From CAKSHC01 sp045594545 (lineage in GTDB: Bacteria > Bacillota > Clostridia > Oscillospirales > UMGS1783): a stretch of DNA of 25,917 nt. The stretch spans positions 1 through 25,917 of the forward strand of contig JAZNYQ010000083.1 of the NCBI GenBank assembly GCA_045594545.1, read 5' to 3'. Below, in pieces: positions 15,214 to 22,199 of this stretch. Under the pieces are notes generated by a model. It was given only the letters and a program-made list of their open reading frames with translations, ran no database searches and had not been told where the DNA came from. A program made the translations under genes and the position numbers. Position 1 is the stretch's first letter. Every line of letters begins with the position of its first letter.

Positions 15214-15335
15214 ATGAAGAATGAATAATGAATAGTGAATAGTTTCGGTAGGAAGCTTCGCTTCCTTTTATATAAAAAGAAACCGCAGGTTTCCTCCGAC
15301 ACCTCTTCACTCTTACCTCTTACCTATTACCTGCC
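15213..15335. repeat. Repeat-like element between gpmI and galU
   Basis: Left edge is an array of near-identical heptads (AATGAAG, AATGAAT, AATGAAT, AGTGAAT; 15213-15240). The centre has two hairpins: AGGAAGC/GCTTCCT (15250-15266), followed by TTTTAT and possibly a weak terminator, and GAAACC/GGTTTC (15279-15293). The right edge has TTACC-type units (CTCTTACCTCTTACCTATTACC-like, 15310-15331). The layout resembles a dispersed non-coding repeat; copy number is not visible from this window. Confidence 0.5.
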
Positions 15336-15355
15336 TTGAAAGGAGTTATATCGTT

Positions 15356-16228
15356 ATGAAGAAAGTTAGAAAGGCTGTCATTCCCGCCGCCGGATACGGC
15401 ACGCGGATGTTGCCGCTCACCAAGGCTCTTCCCAAGGAAATGGTACCGATCGTAGACAAGCCGTCCATTCAGTACATTGCCGAAGAGGCGGTGGCATCGG
15501 GCATTACCGATATTTTAATTATCGTATCTCGCGGCAAGGAACTGATTGAGAATCACTTTGACCGTTTGCCCGAACTGGAGTCCAATCTGGCCGCCAAGGG
15601 CAAGAATAAGGAATTGGAACAGTTGCTCGGCATTGCGGGCATGGCCAATTTCTATTTCATCCGCCAAAAAGAGATGCGCGGGTTGGGGCACGCGGTGTCC
15701 TGCGCCCGTTCCTTTACGGGGGATGAACCTTTTGCGGTTCTGTACGGAGATGACGTGATCGTAGGCGAGCCGCCGGTCTGTAAGCAGTTGATCGACGCCT
15801 ATGAGGCTACCGGCAAGGGCGTTTGCGGCATTAAGGAAGTGCCTGCCGAACAGGTTTCCCGCTACAGTTCGATGAAGATCGAGCCGATGGCTCAGGATCG
15901 CTGGTTTCACGTGACCGACATGATCGAGAAGCCGGCACCCGGGCAGGAGTTTTCGCTCTATTCCATTTTAGGACGGGTAGTGCTTCCGCCTGAGATCTAT
16001 GGAATTTTGGATCATACCGCGCCCGGTGCGGGCGGCGAGATCCAGCTGACCGATGCCATGCGTACACTGGCCGTGACCCAAGGCATGACGGGTGTAGACT
16101 TTATCGGCACCCGCTACGACATGGGCAACAAGCTGGAAGTGGCCAAGGCGGGCGTGGAGATGGCGATGAAACACCCCGAGATCGGCGAAGAATTTACGGC
16201 ATATCTGAAAACACTCTTGACAAAATAA
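15356..16228 (+). CDS. galU: UTP-glucose-1-phosphate uridylyltransferase
   Basis: 290 residues, normal length. It makes UDP-glucose from UTP and glucose 1-phosphate for wall glycans, glycolipids and galactose metabolism. The nucleotide-binding motif AAGYGTRMLPLTKALPKEM (about 11-29) and the following VDKPSIQY are classic, with YGDDVIV for metal binding and GAGGEIQLTDA near the sugar site. The start has AAAGGAG upstream. The last codons (LTK-stop) contain the -35 box of the rpsF promoter. UDP-glucose and UDP-galactose could link to galactose freed by the GH36 enzyme, but that is only suggestive. Confidence 0.97.
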   Translation: MKKVRKAVIPAAGYGTRMLPLTKALPKEMVPIVDKPSIQYIAEEAVASGITDILIIVSRGKELIENHFDRLPELESNLAAKGKNKELEQLLGIAGMANFYFIRQKEMRGLGHAVSCARSFTGDEPFAVLYGDDVIVGEPPVCKQLIDAYEATGKGVCGIKEVPAEQVSRYSSMKIEPMAQDRWFHVTDMIEKPAPGQEFSLYSILGRVVLPPEIYGILDHTAPGAGGEIQLTDAMRTLAVTQGMTGVDFIGTRYDMGNKLEVAKAGVEMAMKHPEIGEEFTAYLKTLLTK

Positions 16229-16244
16229 TTTTTTTCGGTATAAT
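16217..16244 (+). promoter_or_regulatory. SigA-type promoter of rpsF-ssb-rpsR, overlapping galU stop
   Basis: TTGACA (16217-16222), 16-nt spacer containing a T-run, TATAAT (16239-16244). Both boxes are perfect consensus, fitting a ribosomal-protein operon. Confidence 0.88.
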
Positions 16245-16260
16245 ATATCTGTTAATCCTT

Positions 16261-16274
16261 GCTCCTACGGGAGC
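16261..16274 (+). promoter_or_regulatory. rpsF leader hairpin with UACG tetraloop
   Basis: GCTCC-TACG-GGAGC forms a short, very stable C(UACG)G stem-loop in the untranslated leader, 10 nt before the AAAGGAGG site. rpsF leaders in many bacteria bind S6:S18; I could not match this one to that consensus, so the regulatory role is open. Confidence 0.4.
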
Positions 16275-16303
16275 CAAAAGTCCAAAAGGAGGTGCAATAC
16301 AAC

Positions 16304-16594
16304 ATGGAAAAGACCCTGAACGCTTATGAATTGATGTATGTCATCGATGCGCTCAAGACCGAGGAGGAAACCGCTGCTCTGGTGCAGAAATTCTCCGATC
16401 TGATCGCAAAGCACGGCGAGGTCGAGTCTGTGGACGAGTGGGGCAAGCGCCGCTTGGCCTATGAGATCGATCACAAGACCGAAGGCTATTATGTTCTGGT
16501 CAACTTCAAGTCGGATGCCGATTTCCCTGCCGAGCTCAATCGTGTTATGGGTATCACCGACGGAATCCTGCGTTGCATGGTTATTCGCAAGTAA
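16304..16594 (+). CDS. rpsF: 30S ribosomal protein S6
   Basis: 96 residues, usual length. It binds 16S rRNA together with S18 on the small-subunit platform. Motifs: NAYELMYVIDA at the N-terminus, EWGKRRLAYEIDHKTEGYYVL in the centre (about 45-65) and MGITDGILRCMVIRK at the end. The start is the ATG after AAAGGAGGTG at 9-nt spacing; a longer in-frame reading (from 16259) would run through the leader hairpin and is rejected. Confidence 0.97.
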   Translation: MEKTLNAYELMYVIDALKTEEETAALVQKFSDLIAKHGEVESVDEWGKRRLAYEIDHKTEGYYVLVNFKSDADFPAELNRVMGITDGILRCMVIRK

Positions 16595-16607
16595 GGAGGA
16601 AGAAAAA

Positions 16608-17033
16608 ATGGCTAATCTCAACAAAGTGATGCTTATCGGTCGTCTGGCAGCAGACCCCGAACTGCGTCGCACCCAAAGCGATTTGGCCGTGACCTCTTTC
16701 TCTGTGGCCGTGAACCGTCCCTACAGAAAGGATCAGTCCCAGCAAGCCGTTGATTTTATCGACGTCGTTGCTTGGCGCAACCAGGCCGAATTCGTGACCA
16801 AGTATTTCAAAAAAGGCTCTGCCATCTTCGTTTCCGGTTCCCTTCAGGTTCGTCCCTGGAAGGATAAAGACGGCAACAACCGCCGTTCGGTCGAAGTGAT
16901 TGCAGACGACATTCAGTTCGTAGATTCCAAGAAGGATAGCGGTGCCGCTGCTGCGCCTGCTGCTCCCTCCTTCTCCACCGGCGCTCCCTCCGATTTTGAG
17001 GAGATGACCGGCGAAGACGAACTGCCGTTCTAA
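16608..17033 (+). CDS. ssb: Single-stranded DNA-binding protein
   Basis: 141 residues. OB-fold about 4-105 beginning NKVMLIGRLAADPELR and including VDFIDVVAWRNQAEFV and the VSGSLQVRPW strand. It has an Ala/Pro-rich linker and the acidic C-terminal tip DELPF that recruits replication and repair partners. It protects single-stranded DNA during replication, repair and recombination. TAAGGAGGAAG precedes the start, 13 nt after rpsF. Its place between rpsF and rpsR is the standard Firmicutes arrangement. Confidence 0.97.
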   Translation: MANLNKVMLIGRLAADPELRRTQSDLAVTSFSVAVNRPYRKDQSQQAVDFIDVVAWRNQAEFVTKYFKKGSAIFVSGSLQVRPWKDKDGNNRRSVEVIADDIQFVDSKKDSGAAAAPAAPSFSTGAPSDFEEMTGEDELPF

Positions 17034-17057
17034 CGATTATTTAGGAGGATACATTCC

Positions 17058-17294
17058 ATGGAAAGACCGGCTAGACCCATCAAAAAGGGCAGACGCAAGG
17101 TTTGCCAGTTCTGCGTTGATAAGGTCGAATATATCGATTACAAGGATATCGCTAAGCTGCGTAAGTACATGTCCGAGCGCGCCAAGATTCTTCCCAAGCG
17201 TGCTACCGGTACCTGCGCTAAGCATCAGCGTATGCTGACCGAGGCCATCAAGCGTGCCCGTCAGGTCGCTCTCCTGCCCTATATTTCTGACTAA
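17058..17294 (+). CDS. rpsR: 30S ribosomal protein S18, zinc-type
   Basis: 78 residues. Family core: IDYKDIAKLRKYMSERAKI and LPKRATGTCAKHQR. It keeps a CxxC (VCQFC, residues 20-23) and a CxxH (CAKH) pair, the zinc-binding C+ form, unlike B. subtilis S18, which has lost them. It partners S6 on the 30S platform. TAGGAGGATACA precedes the start; a strong terminator follows 16 nt after the stop. Confidence 0.97.
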   Translation: MERPARPIKKGRRKVCQFCVDKVEYIDYKDIAKLRKYMSERAKILPKRATGTCAKHQRMLTEAIKRARQVALLPYISD

Positions 17295-17310
17295 CGAAAG
17301 CAGATAGAAA

Positions 17311-17343
17311 TCCCGCACCCAAACATGGGTGCGGGATTTTTTT
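17311..17343 (+). terminator. Rho-independent terminator of the rpsF operon
   Basis: TCCCGCACCC and GGGTGCGGGA form a perfect 10-bp stem with a 6-nt loop followed by seven T. The sipL stop codon overlaps the T-tract, so it separates two convergent units; the minus direction has only a short T-run. Confidence 0.93.
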
Positions 17344-18796
17344 ACATAATCAGCAGGCGGCAATTCTCGGTGATTTCCTCTCCCGCAATGCCGTTATCCT
17401 TGCGGATGCGATCGGGCGATACCCGATATTTTTTTGCAATATCCCACACCGCCTCGCCTTTGTCGGCAAAGTAGACGGTGACGGGATAGCGAGTCACGGG
17501 CGGCAAAGGCTTTCCTTCGTCGGGCGTGGCGGCTGACAAGCACTCACACATCGCATCCTGCCACAAAGTTAATTCATACCGCAAGGTCAGGCGCACGCCA
17601 TCCCCCGTGGGCAGAGCGGACCAGACACAGGCATGCACCGTTGCCCGACCCTGTCCGTTGTGCGGCAGGGTGGCGGTGAGCGGCATGGTTAGCTCCCGCG
17701 AACGGATATGCCCGCTCTCCTCCAACATCAGCAGCGAAAGGGTACATTCGCCCGCCATGGACAATTTTCCGTCGCCGACCTTAGCCTCCAGATCAGACAG
17801 CGCGGCCGAGGCCTCCAGTATGACACCGCCCTCGCCGTCCTCGGCAATGGGCAGATGCACCTCGACACGGCCGCGGTGACGCCCCTGTCCGGTGACCAGT
17901 TCAACCGAATCGCGCGACACGTCCAGCGCATGGGTAGCACTAAAGGCGTCACAGATCAGATCGCAGGTACGGGTCTCGGTAGCACAGGCAAGGATGGCCA
18001 GATCGATCTCATACCCCAGCCGTCCGTGACTGCCGTCGATCGTTTCACCGACCTCGACATCGACCGCACAGACCTGTATGCGCACCTCACAGTCGACCGT
18101 TTCTCCGCAGGGCAGATCAAGAAGTTGGGACATGGGGAAGGTATAACAGGCGATGCCCACATCGTCGTCCCTGGTGACATAGAGGGTACGCACCGACAAT
18201 TCGCCTTTCACCAGCGTTTTGCCGCCGGCGCCGGCCAGTTCGGTTACGGCAGCCGACACCTGTGTATCCAAAGCGGCCACCGGTAAACGGTCACACTCTC
18301 CTGTTTCGCTCAGATGCGTCTTACGGGCAGCATGCCCGATCAAACACCGTCCCTGCATGCTCCGCACGAGATAATGCATGCCCTCACAGGGGGCGGGACC
18401 GCCCAATTCCCGCTCGCCGTCCACCGTGAGGGTGACGGGCAGAGCGATCTTGAAGGATACCCGTCGTGCCGAGGTGAGCCGACAGGTCACGCTCATGCGG
18501 CCGACATAGGCATCGGCGTGTCCCGAACAGCCCTCAGGCAGAGAAAACGAGTGGGTAAAAGGAGCGGTAGTTTGATAGGAGCACAGCCCCTTTTCGTCCT
18601 CGGTCTGATACAGCAGCGTGACCGATGCCTCGCCACTGACCTGCACGACACCCTCCTGTTCCTTCACTTCTTTGATCCATGCATAACCCGCCGTTCTCAC
18701 CACGCGCAGGATGGGGGGATAGTAATCGGGCAAGGCCGCCGCCTGCTCACAAATCACCTGTGCACAATCCCTGTGCCGCCGGCTCCATATCTTCAT
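17342..18796 (-). CDS. sipL: SipL-like spore morphogenesis protein (DUF3794 repeats plus LysM)
   Basis: 484 residues. The N-terminal and central parts hold beta-rich DUF3794-type segments (about 35-130, 150-270 and 285-400; for example YAWIKEVKEQEGVVQVSGE). The C-terminal 49 residues form a LysM domain (YPVTVYFADKGEAVWDIAKK, then NGI and RLLIM). This architecture is that of SipL, which in Clostridioides difficile binds SpoIVA through LysM to build the coat on the forespore. No signal peptide, consistent with a mother-cell cytosolic protein. TGAGGT precedes the start. The SpoVM-like microprotein lies 72 nt upstream, which supports a spore-coat role. Confidence 0.85.
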   Translation of the reverse strand: MKIWSRRHRDCAQVICEQAAALPDYYPPILRVVRTAGYAWIKEVKEQEGVVQVSGEASVTLLYQTEDEKGLCSYQTTAPFTHSFSLPEGCSGHADAYVGRMSVTCRLTSARRVSFKIALPVTLTVDGERELGGPAPCEGMHYLVRSMQGRCLIGHAARKTHLSETGECDRLPVAALDTQVSAAVTELAGAGGKTLVKGELSVRTLYVTRDDDVGIACYTFPMSQLLDLPCGETVDCEVRIQVCAVDVEVGETIDGSHGRLGYEIDLAILACATETRTCDLICDAFSATHALDVSRDSVELVTGQGRHRGRVEVHLPIAEDGEGGVILEASAALSDLEAKVGDGKLSMAGECTLSLLMLEESGHIRSRELTMPLTATLPHNGQGRATVHACVWSALPTGDGVRLTLRYELTLWQDAMCECLSAATPDEGKPLPPVTRYPVTVYFADKGEAVWDIAKKYRVSPDRIRKDNGIAGEEITENCRLLIM

Positions 18797-18836
18797 ATCG
18801 GTACCTCATTTCCTTTTTTGTACCATGATATGAGAG

Positions 18837-18862
18837 AGCGGCAGGGATTATGCCCTGCCGCT
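18837..18862. other. Strong hairpin between spoVM-like gene and sipL
   Basis: AGCGGCAGGG and CCCTGCCGCT form a perfect 10-bp GC-rich stem with a 6-nt loop. No T-tract follows in either direction, so it is a poor intrinsic terminator; it could act as a processing or attenuation site between spoVM and sipL. Confidence 0.55.
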
Positions 18863-18868
18863 TCATTC

Positions 18869-18940
18869 TTATGTAAATTTAAATATCTTCTTGAGTATGC
18901 TTTTCATAAAGGGTTTGGGTCGAACGACAACGATCTTCAT
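18869..18940 (-). CDS. spoVM: SpoVM-like amphipathic microprotein
   Basis: 23 codons starting at ATG with a good site (TGAGGTGATCGC) that overlaps the stop of the upstream gene. The product begins MKIVVVRPKPF, followed by a Lys-rich amphipathic segment with SILKKIF and ending KFT. This matches SpoVM, whose B. subtilis form begins MKFYTIKLPKFL and is 26 residues: same Met-Lys and hydrophobic start, a proline near position 9, and a basic amphipathic helix. SpoVM inserts into the convex forespore membrane and anchors SpoIVA. The next gene encodes SipL, a SpoIVA partner, which fits. The short length limits certainty. Confidence 0.72.
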   Translation of the reverse strand: MKIVVVRPKPFMKSILKKIFKFT

Positions 18941-18944
18941 GCGA

Positions 18945-19091
18945 TCACCTCAAAAACAGAATTCCGGCCAGCAATAAGATCAAGGCCAGCACCAAGATGA
19001 TGAGCGTATCCGGAATGATGATCGACACGATAATCCCCACCGATATGCCCACCATCAACAGCCCGATCGGCGACTGTTTTCTCTTTTTCAT
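18945..19091 (-). CDS. 48-residue membrane protein, unknown function
   Basis: Begins MKKRKQSPIG with the strong site AGGAGGTGAGCGC. After a basic head come two hydrophobic stretches (about 10-27 and 29-46) split by PDT, then a C-terminal Arg; it is probably a helical hairpin in the membrane. It ends 4 nt before the SpoVM-like start, so the two are translationally linked. The family is not recognised. Position before spoVM and sipL suggests sporulation, but co-transcription with the upstream serpin is equally possible. The sequence GCATATACT about 30 nt upstream resembles a SigE/SigK -10, without a clear -35. Confidence 0.75.
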   Translation of the reverse strand: MKKRKQSPIGLLMVGISVGIIVSIIIPDTLIILVLALILLLAGILFLR

Positions 19092-19140
19092 GCGCTCACC
19101 TCCTAATGCCAGTATATGCAGCGGCAGAGGTTTGGTGCTA

Positions 19141-20511
19141 TTATCCGATGTGACAGACAGTCCCCACAAACAGCGGTGTATCTCCCATGCCCGTAATGAT
19201 AAAAAGGAAGGGGCGATCGACACGTAACTCGGTCGGTTCGGGCGGCAGAGCCGAGCCGCAATAATGCAACTCGGTCAATGCGGCGGCGGTGACGCCCTCT
19301 TCGTCGATGGCCACCCGCACATCCTGCGTGGCGCTTGACAAAAAACCATCCTCAGCGGTCAGCGGCGACAGGTCGGCCTGATGGCTGAACACCGTTTTTA
19401 CACCCATTTGTTTGAGCGCATCGGTTAGATCGATTTTTGATGATACATCAAATTTCGGCAGGTGCAGATCGACATACTCGGTCTCCCACGGTTGCTCGCG
19501 CAGCAATATCTCGCTGACGATGTCCCGATCCAGCAGATCGGACAGTTCGTCGTTCGGGAGAATAAACATCATCTCGCCACCCTCGGCGATCGCCATCGAC
19601 AGCGCGGTATAGTCACGCTCACGGATGACGCTTTGCCATGAAGTCTGACGCATAAAGTCGACCGTTTGCTCACCATTGACACCATAAAAGATATCGGGTG
19701 CCGTCTGCTCAGGCATAAACTCGCTCGACCAGCGCCCGGCCAAATAGACGGTCGAAAGCAGCGATACCACCGTCTGCTCGTCAAATCTCTTATCGGCCAC
19801 CGCATCCGCCAACAGATCGCCTGTTTTCCGGTTGATCCATTGACGCATATAGGCATCATAGGCGGGCGAGCCCATTTGTCCGGCAAATACGTCGGCAAAA
19901 TAGTCCTGCGCCAGCCGTGAGACCGTCTGCTCGCTGTAGGGCGCACCCTCGCGCAACCACAGCGAATTGGCCAGCAGACTGGTATAGGCGCCGTTATCCT
20001 GGTAATTCATATTCCACAACGTTTGGGTCTGCGCGCGAAGCGATTCCAAATCGGTCTCCCCTAACAGGGTCATGATCTCCGTGCGGGTCGCCCCGTTGGA
20101 CGATTCGGCCAGCATCCCCAGCGCCAGATACAGACTCAGCGGCGAATAGATGCCGTTCTCCTGCGCGTTGAGCAAGATATCCATCCGGTCGGCAAAGGCG
20201 ATCGCCGACACCGACGGCTCGCTGCTGATCCATGAGCGGCGCTCCTCGTAATAGTCCTCATCTCCCACCTGTGCCCGCTCCGGATAGACGGCCGCACCCA
20301 ACTGTGCCGCCAACGCTGTGACCGGCGGCGCGGGATCCTCCGACGGATAAGGCAAGACCGACCGCCAAGGCGCGGCGACCAGCCCGATGACCAGCACCAG
20401 CACGGCGGCGGTTGCTACCCAGATCGGCCAACGGCGGCGAACCTGCAGAGCCTGTCCGATCATGTTCTCATTGATACCGCCGACGGCATCGTATAATTCT
20501 TCTTTTTTCAT
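19141..20511 (-). CDS. Membrane-anchored serpin paired with an ECF sigma factor
   Basis: 456 residues. Short cytoplasmic head (MKKEELYDAVGGINENMIGQ), membrane helix about 29-47, linker, then a serpin domain about 100-456: IYSPLSLYLALGMLAESSNG (121-140), LANSLWL, TVYLAGRW, and the C-terminal DRPFLFIITG. The reactive-loop hinge reads EEGVTAAAL (404-412), so by alignment with antitrypsin-type serpins P1-P1' is Ser420-Ala421, followed by LPP. P14 is Val instead of the usual Thr or Ser, which may lower inhibitory efficiency. Serpins trap serine or cysteine proteases by loop insertion. The head resembles the N-termini of proteins encoded next to Clostridia ECF sigma factors, and the gene overlaps the sigma gene by 4 nt. 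An anti-sigma role is inferred. Confidence 0.85.
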   Translation of the reverse strand: MKKEELYDAVGGINENMIGQALQVRRRWPIWVATAAVLVLVIGLVAAPWRSVLPYPSEDPAPPVTALAAQLGAAVYPERAQVGDEDYYEERRSWISSEPSVSAIAFADRMDILLNAQENGIYSPLSLYLALGMLAESSNGATRTEIMTLLGETDLESLRAQTQTLWNMNYQDNGAYTSLLANSLWLREGAPYSEQTVSRLAQDYFADVFAGQMGSPAYDAYMRQWINRKTGDLLADAVADKRFDEQTVVSLLSTVYLAGRWSSEFMPEQTAPDIFYGVNGEQTVDFMRQTSWQSVIRERDYTALSMAIAEGGEMMFILPNDELSDLLDRDIVSEILLREQPWETEYVDLHLPKFDVSSKIDLTDALKQMGVKTVFSHQADLSPLTAEDGFLSSATQDVRVAIDEEGVTAAALTELHYCGSALPPEPTELRVDRPFLFIITGMGDTPLFVGTVCHIG

Positions 20512-21044
20512 AGGTCAAATCCTTCCTCTATTAGAAACTCGCGCAGAGCGGCACGCAAACGAAACAAGTCAATCTTGATCTTAGCCTGGCTCACACCCAG
20601 CCGCTTGGCGATGGTTGCCATATCCATATTGTAAAAGTAGCGCAGTAAAAAGGCGGCACGGCGCATGCGCGACTGCACCTGCAAAAAGCGTTCGAGTGTC
20701 GCCGTTAGGGCGCGCAGGTCGACCGCCTCAACGGTATCGTCCCGCCCGCAGATCTCACCCAGTTCCTCTAAGGAAAGCGGCCTCTGTTTACGTGCGCGCA
20801 ATCGGTCGATGGCGCTGTGACGCACCAGCCTCGCCAGATATCCGCCCAGATTGCTCGGCCGTTGCGGCGGAATACTGTTCCACGCCTTATAGTAGCCGTC
20901 ACTTTCGCACTCTTCACTCTCCTCGACGTCACCCAATAGCCGCCACGCCAAGCCGCGCAACATAGAACCGTATTTGATGCGCGAGTACTCGATCGCCTCT
21001 TCTTTGCGCGCCAAATATAACGCAACGATCCTCTGATCTTCCAT
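20508..21044 (-). CDS. ECF-type sigma-70 factor
   Basis: 178 residues. Region 2 about 15-85 includes DVEESEECESDGYYKAWNS and the IPPQRPSNLGGYLARLVR segment common in Clostridia ECF factors; region 4 about 125-172 has YFYNMDMATIAKRLGVSQ as its helix-turn-helix. It would direct RNA polymerase to its own regulon, probably including itself. The start follows AAGGGGTG. It overlaps the serpin gene by ATGA, so the two proteins are made in coupled amounts, as for sigma/anti-sigma pairs. The inducing signal is unknown. Confidence 0.92.
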   Translation of the reverse strand: MEDQRIVALYLARKEEAIEYSRIKYGSMLRGLAWRLLGDVEESEECESDGYYKAWNSIPPQRPSNLGGYLARLVRHSAIDRLRARKQRPLSLEELGEICGRDDTVEAVDLRALTATLERFLQVQSRMRRAAFLLRYFYNMDMATIAKRLGVSQAKIKIDLFRLRAALREFLIEEGFDL

Positions 21045-21066
21045 CTCTTCACCCCTTTCACTTATA

Positions 21067-21094
21067 TTCCCGTAAAAAAATGGGTGCGGTTACA
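21067..21094 (-). promoter_or_regulatory. Candidate autoregulated ECF promoter
   Basis: Minus strand: TGTAAC (21089-21094), 16-nt spacer with a T-run, CGGGAA (21067-21072), about 22 nt before the sigma gene. The AAC in the -35 and CG at the -10 are typical of ECF sigma targets, but the match is partial. Confidence 0.35.
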
Positions 21095-21142
21095 AAAATT
21101 TCTATTGCCCCCCAATGACTTCCCTTTCCTAATATGCATAAG

Positions 21143-21168
21143 AAAAAAGAGGCCGAAGCCTCTTTTTT
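21143..21168 (-). terminator. Rho-independent terminator of the pot operon
   Basis: GAGGC and GCCTC, extended by A/T pairs to 11 bp, close a UUCG tetraloop on the minus strand and are flanked by T-runs. It overlaps the potD stop codon and could work in both directions. Confidence 0.9.
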
Positions 21169-22199
21169 TATTGACCCAATTCGGTCCAGACCTGATTGTA
21201 TAGTTCGTTGATGTTGTCGGGCAGGACGATATACAGTTCGTTCTTGGCCATCAGTTCTTCACTGGGATAGACGGCCATATCGCTCCCCTCCGCCTCCAAT
21301 AACTTAAAGGTTTCGGCGTTGGGGGTGTATCCGCAGACTTCCTCGACGTTGCGTTTGTTCGACTCGGCCTCCAGCATGAAGTTGATATACTGATGGGCGG
21401 CATCGACATTTTGCGCACAGGTCGGAATACACATGGCATCGACATAGAAGTTACTGCCCTCCTGCGGAATGGCAAAGGCCAGTTTGTCATTGGACTGCAT
21501 CATAACCATGGCATCGCCTGAATAATAGGCACCCATCGCGGCCGACTCGCCCTCTAACTTGTTATACATCTGATCGTTGAAATAGCCTTGCAGGATGGAT
21601 TTCTGCTTCTTCAATTCACTACCTGCACCCAAGATCTCGGCCTCGGTGGTCGAGTTGATGGAGTAGCCGAGTTTCTTCAAGGCAATGGCCACCGCATCAC
21701 GCTGGTTACCGATCATGAGGATATTGCCCTCATACTGGCTATCCCACAGAATGTCCCAACTGGTTACTTCCTCTTTGACCATTTCGGTATTGTAGATAAT
21801 GCCCACCACGCCCCACAGATAGGGCACGCTGTACGCATTTTCGGCATCATAGGGGAGATTCTTGAAGGTGTCCATAATATTGGCATAGTTGGGGATCTTG
21901 CTCATGTCCAGTTTCCGGAGCATATCCTCTTTGAGCATCTTGCCCACCATATAGTCCGACGGAATGACCACGTCATAATGGACGTTGCCGCCCTTTAACA
22001 GGGCGTACATTGACTCGTTGGTATCAAAGGTATCATACACCACGCGGATGCCTGTTTTGGCGGTAAATTCATCGTTGAGGGTGGTATCCATATACTCGCC
22101 CGCATTATAGACATAAAGCACTTCCCCGCTTCCGCCGCAACCGGCCAGAGGGATAAGAGCCAAAACAGCAATCAGGACAAGGGCAACAATTTTTTTCAT
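21168..22199 (-). CDS. potD: Spermidine/putrescine ABC transporter substrate-binding lipoprotein
   Basis: 343 residues. Lipoprotein signal with lipobox LAGC (Cys21), then a periplasmic-binding-protein fold of the PotD type: LYVYNAGEYMDTTL at the start of the mature part, YDVVIPSDYMVGKM, PYLWGVVGIIYNTEMV, and AMCIPTCAQNVDAAHQYINFML. It captures polyamines outside the cell and delivers them to the PotBC channel. Start codon overlaps the potC stop (ATGA). It is last in the operon, followed directly by the terminator. Putrescine versus spermidine preference cannot be judged here. Confidence 0.94.
   Translation of the reverse strand: MKKIVALVLIAVLALIPLAGCGGSGEVLYVYNAGEYMDTTLNDEFTAKTGIRVVYDTFDTNESMYALLKGGNVHYDVVIPSDYMVGKMLKEDMLRKLDMSKIPNYANIMDTFKNLPYDAENAYSVPYLWGVVGIIYNTEMVKEEVTSWDILWDSQYEGNILMIGNQRDAVAIALKKLGYSINSTTEAEILGAGSELKKQKSILQGYFNDQMYNKLEGESAAMGAYYSGDAMVMMQSNDKLAFAIPQEGSNFYVDAMCIPTCAQNVDAAHQYINFMLEAESNKRNVEEVCGYTPNAETFKLLEAEGSDMAVYPSEELMAKNELYIVLPDNINELYNQVWTELGQ

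Noticed and set aside
16244..16303. Known S6:S18-binding leader motif before rpsF
   Set aside because: A hairpin is present but I could not match the conserved bulge pattern of that motif, so only a generic hairpin is reported.
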